Shown: positions 1 to 7,011 of the stretch, piece by piece
How the letters are laid out: every line of letters begins with the position of its first letter
Numbering within the stretch: the stretch's first letter is position 1
Source: an uncultured Bacteroidales bacterium
GTDB taxonomy: Bacteria > Bacteroidota > Bacteroidia > Bacteroidales > Bacteroidaceae
DNA length: 9,921 nucleotides
Direction: 5' to 3'
NCBI GenBank assembly: GCA_945837185.1
Contig: CAMAMZ010000069.1
Span: 1 to 9,921, forward strand
Program-made: the position numbers and the translations under genes
Notes under the pieces: model-generated
What the model was told of the DNA's origin: nothing
Databases searched by the model: none
Seen by the model: only the letters and a program-made list of their open reading frames with translations

Positions 1-1082
1 CGTTCCTGCTTCTTAGGAATTGTAAAACGCACCTTCTCACTCTCGTCTTTCTTCTCATGATACAGTTTGGGAAGCGGATGGGCATAAGGCTCGTCGTAGT
101 TGGCACGGTTGCGTGCCACATCAATAGCCTGATAGATAGCCTGACGCAGGGCAGCCTCATCGGCCATGCCTTTTCCTGCTATGTCGAAAGAGGCATTATA
201 GAGTGTAGAGGCGCATACAAGGGGAAGGCCCGACAGCAGTTCTATCCCTTCATAGGGCGACAAGGCCATGAAGGGCGCTATACCTTGGTCGTGATACATG
301 GCCAATATGCCATCGAACCTGTCGTAGAGGCGGTTGGCAAAGAAGTTGTCGGAGGTATAAGGACCAAAGGCACACATCTCTCTCTCGCAGAATTCTTCTA
401 TGGCCGGCACAATCACCTCTCGCTCTTCTGTTCCCAAAGAAGGATTCAGCGAGAGCACAGCTATCCGTGGCGACGACACACGGAAATCTCTCCTGAGTGT
501 ATCGGCAAACAAATGCAGGCGTGCTTTCAGACGCTCCGGGGTGACATGCTTGACAATATCTTTCACAGCCACATGCTCGGTCATCAATCCAATACGCATA
601 CGGTCGTTGAGGTAAATGGTCATCGACTCACGCTTTTCGGCAAAACACTCCTGTATATAGTGGGATTGTCCTTGAAAGTCAACCCCCTCACTCCGTATGG
701 TAGCCGCATCGACAGGCGCCGTTACAAGCACATCAAACAAATGTTCGTGATAATCATTAATGGCACGGTTGAGCGCCTTCAGTGCAGCTTGTCCGGCCTC
801 TTCTGTCGAACTGCCCAATTCAACCTTTATCTCCTCATCGAAAGTGGCAAGAAGATTCACTCTGCCATCCTTTGCATCGGCCGCATGCGTTATGATGCTG
901 AAATTGGCAGGAATATCGAGTGCCTTGCGATGATAGGCTGCCACCTTGGGCGAACCGTAGATGATGGGCGTACAGAGTTCCAGCATCTCCGGTGCAGCAA
1001 AAGTCTTAAAAATAAGTTCATATCCAATACCATTGGTATCGCCGTGGGTAATTGCCACACGTATTTTTTTATTTTCTTCCAT
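1..1082 (-). CDS. pdxA: PdxA-family protein (4-hydroxythreonine-4-phosphate dehydrogenase-like), 3' end cut by window edge
   Basis: The minus-strand translation opens MEENKKIRVAITHGDTNGIG and gives about 360 codons before running off the window. The family length is about 330-365, so only a few residues are missing. Family signatures are the N-terminal GDxxGIGYE motif (residues 14-22), LVTAP (119-123), TEH with His170, FGPYTSD with Asp245, MYHDQG with His264, and DIAGKG (300-305). Genuine PdxA is a cytoplasmic, metal- and NAD-dependent dimer that oxidises 4-phosphooxy-threonine in vitamin B6 synthesis. This copy departs from the family at many ligand positions: GHTE reads GQSH at 138-141, the HAGD loop after LNP is deleted (residues 213-218), and FK, VN and VRTS become FM, IE and VCAS. 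Catalytic identity is therefore uncertain, and a diverged paralogue is possible. It is the third gene of the rlmN operon, 23 bases after the lipoprotein stop. The start is the ATG at 1082; no Shine-Dalgarno sequence is visible. Confidence 0.85.
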   Translation of the reverse strand, partial: MEENKKIRVAITHGDTNGIGYELIFKTFAAPEMLELCTPIIYGSPKVAAYHRKALDIPANFSIITHAADAKDGRVNLLATFDEEIKVELGSSTEEAGQAALKALNRAINDYHEHLFDVLVTAPVDAATIRSEGVDFQGQSHYIQECFAEKRESMTIYLNDRMRIGLMTEHVAVKDIVKHVTPERLKARLHLFADTLRRDFRVSSPRIAVLSLNPSLGTEEREVIVPAIEEFCEREMCAFGPYTSDNFFANRLYDRFDGILAMYHDQGIAPFMALSPYEGIELLSGLPLVCASTLYNASFDIAGKGMADEAALRQAIYQAIDVARNRANYDEPYAHPLPKLYHEKKDESEKVRFTIPKKQE

Positions 1083-1105
1083 GAATAATTATATAGCGTT
1101 AATAA

Positions 1106-1987
1106 TCATACTCTCATTCTTACTGTTTGCAGGATGGCTTTCAGTGAAACCATGTCATTGCGTTTGGCATGCCCCGGTGCATAGACAAACACCAGAGCGC
1201 CAAGGTATTCTTTGCCCATGGCATACACCGCCAGGGCTGCAGGCCCTCCCATCGCATCGCCCACCATTTCCCAACGGCCTTCACCATACCAGCAACATGC
1301 GCGCATGCCTGGAGCAGGTGTGCGTTTGCGCAGGAAACGGCCCACCTGCAAATACATGCCCTCCTCTTCTCCGGGCAGGTTGCGCTGCAGGATGCTATCG
1401 ATGGTGACTGCCAACGATTGCATCGTAGGGAGACGGAAAAAGCATATATTTCGCATCTGCGTAGGATGCTGGTTTGCCAACCATAGAAAGTTGTCGGCAC
1501 AATGACTGCGCTGCATGTCGGGAGGCAAGAGCACGCTACAGCCGAAAGCACTGTCGACAAGCGCCTCAGCCCATTCATTGTGTCGATGTTTCAGCTGCGC
1601 CACCTGCCAAGCCAACTGCTGCGCCTGCAACACCCTATATATATATAAGGTGTCGCACTGCCCATTGGTATATATGATGGTTTGTCCTTGGGCATAGCTG
1701 TTACGCGCCATGCGAAGCGGTGTGGCAGCATCATAGATTACAAGGCAACGGGCAAAACGCTGCACATGCTCCTTCCAGGCATCAGGCAAAGGCCGCACAT
1801 CAAAGGCGGGTTCCTTTTGCGGAAGTCCTCCATAAGGTTGCGAGAGCATGCCTGCCAATATGCCCGCACTATCCTTCACCCACACCTCACAAGGGTTGCC
1901 ATAGGCTCGGGGCTTTTTCGGAGTGGGCGAACAGGCTGCTAACACCAGTAGCAGACAGACAATCCGGTATATATGCTTAAGTTTCAT
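1106..1987 (-). CDS. DUF4837 family lipoprotein
   Basis: The product is 293 residues. It begins with a short basic segment and a hydrophobic stretch ending in the lipobox LAAC, which puts the lipidated cysteine at residue 19. It should be exported and anchored as a lipoprotein. The mature part resembles DUF4837, a Bacteroidetes family of unknown function. The recognisable blocks are YGNPCEVWV (29-37), LPQKEPAFDV (55-64), LPGEEEGMYLQV (204-215), RWEMVGDAMGGP (238-249) and FVYAPGHAKRN (267-277). No catalytic motif is evident. Cysteine is unusually frequent for an exported protein (33, 81, 111, 150, 163, 182, 231, 232). The start codon lies inside the end of rlmN (11-base overlap), which suggests translational coupling, and pdxA follows after 23 bases. 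The placement is conserved-looking, but it does not reveal what the lipoprotein does. Confidence 0.85.
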   Translation of the reverse strand: MKLKHIYRIVCLLLVLAACSPTPKKPRAYGNPCEVWVKDSAGILAGMLSQPYGGLPQKEPAFDVRPLPDAWKEHVQRFARCLVIYDAATPLRMARNSYAQGQTIIYTNGQCDTLYIYRVLQAQQLAWQVAQLKHRHNEWAEALVDSAFGCSVLLPPDMQRSHCADNFLWLANQHPTQMRNICFFRLPTMQSLAVTIDSILQRNLPGEEEGMYLQVGRFLRKRTPAPGMRACCWYGEGRWEMVGDAMGGPAALAVYAMGKEYLGALVFVYAPGHAKRNDMVSLKAILQTVRMRV

Positions 1988-3035
1988 GGCGGATGGCTTT
2001 TATCTTCTCCGCTGTGCTAAGCAAGCCACAGGCAGCATAGATATCCTGCCCACGACTTGCACGTATTGTCGTAAAGACACCATGATGTGTGAGATAATCA
2101 CGGAAAGCCTCCATGCGCGCATCATCAACACCTTTCAATTCCACGCCGGGTATGGAGTGGAAGCGGATAAGATTGATGCGGCATTCGAGCCCTCGAAGCA
2201 GCCGAACCACTTCTTTGGCATGCACCAAACTATCGTTGACACCCTCAAAGACGATGTACTCAAACGACAGTCTGCGCTGATGACTGAAATCATATTGGCG
2301 CAACAAGCTCACAATCTCCTCCATACCCATGCCACGCTCCGCAGGCATCAGCCGTTCGCGAATGGCAGGGTTGGGTGCATGCAGACTGATAGCGATATGG
2401 CACTCACTCTCATCGAGAAAGCGCTGCAACTTGCGCCGCAGTCCCACAGACGACACCGTGATTCGTTTGGGGCTCCATGCATAGCCATAAGAGGCAGTGA
2501 GGATTTCAGTGCTCCGCAACACATTGTCGAGGTTGTCCATGGGTTCGCCTTGCCCCATGTACACGATATTGGTGAGTGTGTCGCGCTCTGGCAACGAATG
2601 AATCTGATTGAGGATATCAGCAGTCGTCAGACTTCCCTCATAGCCTTGCTTTCCCGTCTGGCAAAAGAGGCAATTCATCTTGCAACCCACCTGCGACGAA
2701 ACACAGAGCGTGGCTCTGTCGCCATCAGGAATATAAACGGTTTCAACCTGTTTGCCATCGGCTGTAGGGAAGAGGTATTTCACGGTACCATCAACAGAAC
2801 GCTGACAAGCCGAGGGTGGCCTACAGCCCACCTCGTAACATGCCGACAGCTTCTGCCTGTTTGCAATGGAGATATCTGTCATCTCGTCAATGGCTGTCAC
2901 ATGTCGTACATAAAGCCAACGCGCCATCTGGCCACCGGCAAAAGCAGGCAAGCCTAAACTTTGCGCCACCTTCTTCAATTCCTCCAGCGTCATTCCCAAA
3001 AGCGGGGTCTTATCAGTTGCCATTTCGTATACCAT
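1977..3035 (-). CDS. rlmN: RlmN: dual-specificity 23S rRNA A2503 / tRNA A37 C2-methyltransferase (radical SAM)
   Basis: The protein is 352 residues, a normal RlmN length. The family uses S-adenosylmethionine twice, first to methylate a cysteine and then to transfer a methylene by radical chemistry to C2 of adenosine 2503 in 23S rRNA, and of A37 in some tRNAs. The radical-SAM cluster motif is CKMNCLFC with Cys118, Cys122 and Cys125. The conserved Cys111 (LCVSSQVG) is present. The methyl-carrying Cys336 sits in AACGLL. Glu98 lies in the VETVYIP motif, and GQGEPMDN (161-168) forms the SAM-binding GGEP-like loop. The first ATG (3035) is used here, but an ATG at 3023 (residue 5) would leave a longer leader after the predicted promoter and may be the true start. 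This is the first gene of the leftward operon. The final ATGAAACTTAA holds both the next gene's start codon and the rlmN stop codon. Confidence 0.96.
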   Translation of the reverse strand: MVYEMATDKTPLLGMTLEELKKVAQSLGLPAFAGGQMARWLYVRHVTAIDEMTDISIANRQKLSACYEVGCRPPSACQRSVDGTVKYLFPTADGKQVETVYIPDGDRATLCVSSQVGCKMNCLFCQTGKQGYEGSLTTADILNQIHSLPERDTLTNIVYMGQGEPMDNLDNVLRSTEILTASYGYAWSPKRITVSSVGLRRKLQRFLDESECHIAISLHAPNPAIRERLMPAERGMGMEEIVSLLRQYDFSHQRRLSFEYIVFEGVNDSLVHAKEVVRLLRGLECRINLIRFHSIPGVELKGVDDARMEAFRDYLTHHGVFTTIRASRGQDIYAACGLLSTAEKIKAIRHET

Positions 3036-3048
3036 TTCTTTTACATTG

Positions 3049-3056
3049 CAAACTTA
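3049..3056 (-). promoter_or_regulatory. Bacteroidetes -7 promoter element for the rlmN operon
   Basis: The minus strand reads TAAGTTTG (3056 down to 3049), an exact match to the Bacteroidetes consensus TAnnTTTG, followed by CA as is common. Transcription would start near 3044, about 9 bases before the rlmN ATG at 3035 or about 21 before the in-frame ATG at 3023. No clear -33 TTTG is seen at the usual spacing, so this rests on the -7 box and its position. Confidence 0.6.
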
Positions 3057-3194
3057 CACATTTTTCCCGACTTTCAGCCTTCTTTTTCTCAAAAAGTTGC
3101 TAAAGAGGCACAAACAAAAAAGCCCTGTTGCTGTCTTTTTATACATTGCTCTATTTTTTTTAACGCAAAGGAGCACTTTTCGATATTTTTTATG

Positions 3195-3202
3195 TAAGTT
3201 TG
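3195..3202 (+). promoter_or_regulatory. Bacteroidetes -7 promoter element for the fusion-protein operon
   Basis: TAAGTTTG on the plus strand matches TAnnTTTG exactly and is followed by CA. Transcription would begin around 3207-3209, leaving an A-rich leader of about 25 bases before the ATG at 3234, typical of Bacteroidetes genes that lack a Shine-Dalgarno sequence. A -33 element is not obvious at normal spacing. Confidence 0.6.
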
Positions 3203-3233
3203 CAGAAAATATAAATCATACCGCATATTCATA

Positions 3234-6200
3234 ATGAGAGAAAAGATAGACTGTTTTCTGCCCTGTAGCACACCTACAGAAATGGCAGTAACGCTGGAAA
3301 CACTTAGGAACAGCAAGACCATACAGCATATTCATCTGCTCGCCGACCGTGCCACAGCCGACAGCTATACGTGGCCCGAAGACTGCCACCTTATGCCTGT
3401 AGACGGAGTGAACACCACAGACACGATGCTGGCCATTGAAGAGTGTGCCGATGCTGAATATGTTTTGCTCAGTCTGAAAGCCAGTGCTGTTGACATCGGC
3501 TACTATGCCCTGGAACGCATGTTGCGCGTGGCAGTGGAAAGTGGGGCTGCCATGGTGTATGCCGACCACTATACATTGGCTGCAGGGCAACGCACCCAGC
3601 ATCCGGTAATTGATTATCAGGCGGGTAGCCTTAGAGACGACTTCGACTTCGGACAGCTTGTTGTAATACGGAGCGAACTACTCCATGAATATGCCGGTTA
3701 CTGCCGCACGCAGAACATAGCATGGCAACATGCCGGCTTCTACGACCTGCGACTCTTCCTGAGCCGTAAAGGGGTGCTCTTCCACATGAACGAATATCTC
3801 TATACGGAGGTGGAAAACGACTTGCGTTTGAGCGGTGAGAAACAATTCGATTATGTGAATCCACGCAACAGGGATGTACAGATTGAAATGGAACAGGCCG
3901 TGACGAAGCATCTCAAGGAAGTGGGGGCATTGATTGACTGCTCTTCGCATGTGGAGCCACAGTTTGACGAACAATTCTTCACGTATGAAGCCTCGGTGAT
4001 TATTCCTGTCTACAACAGGGAAAAGACTATTGTCGATGCACTTACCTCAGCCCTTGACCAAAAGACGTCTTTTCGCTATAATGTGATTGTGGTTGACAAC
4101 CACTCGTCAGATGGCACCACCCAACTGATTGAACAAATTGCCCACAACGACAAACGGGTGATTCATATTATTCCCGAGCGTTATGACTTGGGCATTGGCG
4201 GTTGTTGGAACATGGCCATCAACGATGAGCATTGCGGACGTTTTGCCGTACAGCTGGACAGCGATGACCTCTATGCTTCTCCACACACGCTACAACGCAT
4301 CGTAGACACCTTCTACAAGGAGAAGGCAGCCATGGTGGTGGGAAGTTACCGCATGTGTGATTTCAACCTGCAAACATTGCCACCCGGGTTGATTGACCAT
4401 AGAGAATGGACAGAAGAAAACGGTCCGAACAATGCATTGCGAATCAATGGCTTGGGTGCGCCACGCGCTTTCTTTACACCGATAGCCCGACAAGTGCAGT
4501 TTCCCAATACCAGCTATGGTGAAGATTATGCGCTGGGACTCGCTTTTTCACGCCGTTATAAGATAGGGCGCATCTACGATGAGCTTTATCTATGCCGCAG
4601 GTGGGGCGGAAACAGCGACCATGCCTTGAGCGTGGAGCGCGTGAATGCCAACAATCTGTATAAAGACAGGTTGCGCACCATGGAACTGACCATGCGCCAA
4701 CGCATGCTGGCAGGTGAAGCTGAGGGTATGCGAGATGACTGTTTGGCACGCTTCTTTAACCGCCAACTGGAGAAATGGGATGAAGCACGCCAACATTTCT
4801 GGGATTTGCAACAGGTGGAGACAAGGGAGTTGAACTGCGATGAGCACCAGTTGCGTTTACAGTTTAATCCGGCTCGCATCCTGTCAACAGCCGCACGTGT
4901 CGATGCACGTTCCTTGAACGAAAGGCCCTGTTTCTTATGTGCCAAAAACAGGCCGGAGAAACAAATGGCTAAATTTATCGACAATCGTTTCGAGCTATTG
5001 GTGAACCCATACCCTATCCTACCCATGCACTTCACCATTCCCGCACGCAAGCATGAGCCGCAACGCATACTGAAATGCTATAAAGAACTCTATAAGTTGC
5101 TCGACCTCTATCCTCATCTCACCGTGTTCTATAACGGTCCACGATGTGGCGCTTCGGCACCCGACCACCTGCATCTGCAAGCCGGCTCCTCAGGGGTTCT
5201 GCCCATCCAGCGCTCCTGGCAGCGTATAGGACGCAATTTAGACATCCTTGTGCAAGCCGGCAACGATGAATACATTGCTTGGGTCAAGGGGTGTTATTGC
5301 CCGGCTTTTGTTATCCGCACGCATACCTTCGAAGGTTACAGCAATTTGTTCTGTCGTCTATACAAGGCCCTTCCTATGGCACACGACGAGGAACCCATGA
5401 TGAATGTGGTAGCTTGGCGGGATGGCGACACGCAGTTTACCCTTGTGTTCCCACGCGGCAAGCACCGTCCGGATTGCTATACCGCTGAAGGAGAGGAGCA
5501 ACGCTTGGTGAGTCCGGGAGCCATCGACATGGCGGGATTGCTTATCACGCCCAGGCAAAGCGATTATGAGCAGTTAACCGAGGAAGAGGCCATCGGCATA
5601 CTCAATGAGGTTTGTTTAGACAAAGAGGCTATTGAACAGGTGGTGAAACGCCTGCAATCTGCCGACCGCAAAGCGGAGGAAGAACAGCGGGACATGGCCA
5701 TGAAGGAACCCGAAGTGCATGTGGGTATCGTGAGTGCCACTTCCATTCATTTCACGCTCAACAAGCCCTATCAGGCTAAGGGAGAGGAAATTGTGGGCGA
5801 ACAGTTAGTGGTATTCTCTGAAGGCGGAATATTATGGAATGGCGTGCAATACCGCGAACTGCTCTTCACGCCCTCTTCGCCCGAGGCTTCGTTCTCTCTT
5901 CATGACGTGACGATAGGCATCGACTACCATTGGGAGCGTAAGGAGATGCAAACCTTCTGTGGCTCCTTGCGTTTTGTGGTAGAGGAAGATAAGATTTGTG
6001 CCATCAACGAGATTTCTGTTGAACGCTACTTGGAGAGTGTCATCTCGAGCGAGATGAGTGCCACTTCAAGTTTGGAGCTGCTCAAGGCGCATGCCGTGAT
6101 TTCACGTAGCTGGCTGTTGGCACAAATGGAAAAGCGGAAGAAGATAGGCGAATCGGGTAATGGCTTCTTCTCGTTCGTGAAAAAAGATGATACGTTGATT

Positions 6201-7010
6201 CGCTGGTACGACCGTGAAGACCACACCATATTCGATGTGTGTGCCGATGACCATTGCCAACGCTATCAAGGCATTACGAAGGAAACCAGTCATCACGTAA
6301 GGGAGGCTGTGAAAGCTACACGCGGACAGGTTCTCTATGCTGATGGAGAACTCTGTGACGCACGATTCTCAAAATGTTGCGGTGGCATTACGGAAGAGTT
6401 CCAATATTGCTGGGAAGATACACCCAAGTCGTACCTGCAAAAGACGTACGACGGTGTGGCAGAGGGAGCAATGCCTGACCTGACCGTGGAAGCGAATGCC
6501 AACAAATGGATACGCACGGCTCCACCTGCCTACTGCAATACCGACAACAAGGAAGTGCTGTCGCAGGTGCTCAACGACTATGATCAAGAAACAACCGATT
6601 TCTATCGCTGGCAGGTGCAATACAGCCAAGAGCAACTGACGGAACTGATCGGCAGGAAACTCAAAATGGATTTGGGGGCTATCATTGATTTGATTCCTAT
6701 GGAAAGAGGCACCAGCGGACGTATTTCACGCTTGAAGATTGTGGGAAGCAAACGAACCTTTACCATTGGCAAAGAACTGGAGATAAGAAGGACATTGAGC
6801 GAAAGTCATCTTTACAGCTCTGCGTTTGTTGTAGACCGCATCAATATCGTTGATGGCATTCCACAACAGTTTGTACTGCTCGGTGCCGGGTGGGGCCATG
6901 GTGTGGGTTTATGCCAGATAGGAGCTGCCATGATGGGCAATCAAGGCTTTGCCTACGATACCATCTTATTACATTATTACCATCAAGCGGAAATCAAGAA
7001 ACTCTACTGA
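3234..7010 (+). CDS. Multidomain fusion: degenerate GT-A-like domain + GT2 glycosyltransferase + DUF4922 (HIT/GalT-like) + SpoIID/LytB
   Basis: The product is 1258 residues with no frameshift. Residues 1-235 look like a GT-A fold without a DxD: YVLLSLKAS (77-84) stands where a GT2 enzyme would carry its aspartates. Residues 252-485 are a canonical GT2 domain, with ASVIIPVYNREKT (253-265), VVDNHSSDGT (286-295) and the metal/nucleotide motif LDSDD (341-345). Residues about 540-770 match DUF4922, which resembles Ap4A phosphorylase/GalT-type HIT proteins: a CxxC at Cys566/Cys569, LVNPYPILPMHF (589-600) and the triad-like DHLHLQAG (644-651). Residues about 826-1258 are SpoIID/LytB, with SSEMS holding the presumed catalytic Glu940, LKAHAVISRSW (950-960), DVCADDHCQ (Cys1003, Cys1008), CCGG (1048-1051) and WGHGVGLCQIGA (1220-1231). 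SpoIID enzymes cleave peptidoglycan glycans outside the cytoplasm, yet no signal peptide or membrane helix is visible. The AmpG-like gene follows after one base. Domain calls are firm for GT2 and SpoIID, good for DUF4922 and inferred for the N-terminus. The combined function is unknown. Confidence 0.88.
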   Translation: MREKIDCFLPCSTPTEMAVTLETLRNSKTIQHIHLLADRATADSYTWPEDCHLMPVDGVNTTDTMLAIEECADAEYVLLSLKASAVDIGYYALERMLRVAVESGAAMVYADHYTLAAGQRTQHPVIDYQAGSLRDDFDFGQLVVIRSELLHEYAGYCRTQNIAWQHAGFYDLRLFLSRKGVLFHMNEYLYTEVENDLRLSGEKQFDYVNPRNRDVQIEMEQAVTKHLKEVGALIDCSSHVEPQFDEQFFTYEASVIIPVYNREKTIVDALTSALDQKTSFRYNVIVVDNHSSDGTTQLIEQIAHNDKRVIHIIPERYDLGIGGCWNMAINDEHCGRFAVQLDSDDLYASPHTLQRIVDTFYKEKAAMVVGSYRMCDFNLQTLPPGLIDHREWTEENGPNNALRINGLGAPRAFFTPIARQVQFPNTSYGEDYALGLAFSRRYKIGRIYDELYLCRRWGGNSDHALSVERVNANNLYKDRLRTMELTMRQRMLAGEAEGMRDDCLARFFNRQLEKWDEARQHFWDLQQVETRELNCDEHQLRLQFNPARILSTAARVDARSLNERPCFLCAKNRPEKQMAKFIDNRFELLVNPYPILPMHFTIPARKHEPQRILKCYKELYKLLDLYPHLTVFYNGPRCGASAPDHLHLQAGSSGVLPIQRSWQRIGRNLDILVQAGNDEYIAWVKGCYCPAFVIRTHTFEGYSNLFCRLYKALPMAHDEEPMMNVVAWRDGDTQFTLVFPRGKHRPDCYTAEGEEQRLVSPGAIDMAGLLITPRQSDYEQLTEEEAIGILNEVCLDKEAIEQVVKRLQSADRKAEEEQRDMAMKEPEVHVGIVSATSIHFTLNKPYQAKGEEIVGEQLVVFSEGGILWNGVQYRELLFTPSSPEASFSLHDVTIGIDYHWERKEMQTFCGSLRFVVEEDKICAINEISVERYLESVISSEMSATSSLELLKAHAVISRSWLLAQMEKRKKIGESGNGFFSFVKKDDTLIRWYDREDHTIFDVCADDHCQRYQGITKETSHHVREAVKATRGQVLYADGELCDARFSKCCGGITEEFQYCWEDTPKSYLQKTYDGVAEGAMPDLTVEANANKWIRTAPPAYCNTDNKEVLSQVLNDYDQETTDFYRWQVQYSQEQLTELIGRKLKMDLGAIIDLIPMERGTSGRISRLKIVGSKRTFTIGKELEIRRTLSESHLYSSAFVVDRINIVDGIPQQFVLLGAGWGHGVGLCQIGAAMMGNQGFAYDTILLHYYHQAEIKKLY

Positions 7011-7011
7011 T

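Larger units (their letters stand above)
3036..3233. promoter_or_regulatory. Divergent intergenic region between the two operons
   Basis: This is 198 bases, AT-rich with several T and A tracts, separating the leftward rlmN operon from the rightward fusion-gene operon. No convincing coding frame lies in it. It carries a perfect 12-bp inverted repeat, TGCAAACTTACA at 3047-3058 and TGTAAGTTTGCA at 3193-3204, which contains the two outward-facing -7 elements. No riboswitch-like or terminator-like structure was recognised. Confidence 0.7.

Noticed and set aside
57..1088. Long open frame on the plus strand (343 codons)
   Set aside because: It lies exactly opposite the PdxA-like gene, its translation has no family features, and the minus-strand frame shows clear PdxA motifs.
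1636..1650. TATATATATATA run
   Set aside because: It falls inside the DUF4837 gene and encodes part of TLYIYR on the minus strand. Nothing suggests a separate repeat or regulatory role.
1923..2957. Long open frame on the plus strand (344 codons)
   Set aside because: It is antisense to rlmN, whose radical-SAM cysteines and other motifs are intact on the minus strand.
3089..3322. Small minus-strand frame with a hydrophobic start (77 codons)
   Set aside because: It runs across the intergenic region and the start of the fusion gene in antisense, with no recognisable family features, and the overlapping plus-strand frame is clearly the gene.
6949..7011. Upstream ATG extending the AmpG-like permease by 21 residues
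   Set aside because: The extension overlaps the conserved SpoIID C-terminus and adds a polar stretch before the first membrane segment. The ATG at 7012 gives a normal N-terminus.
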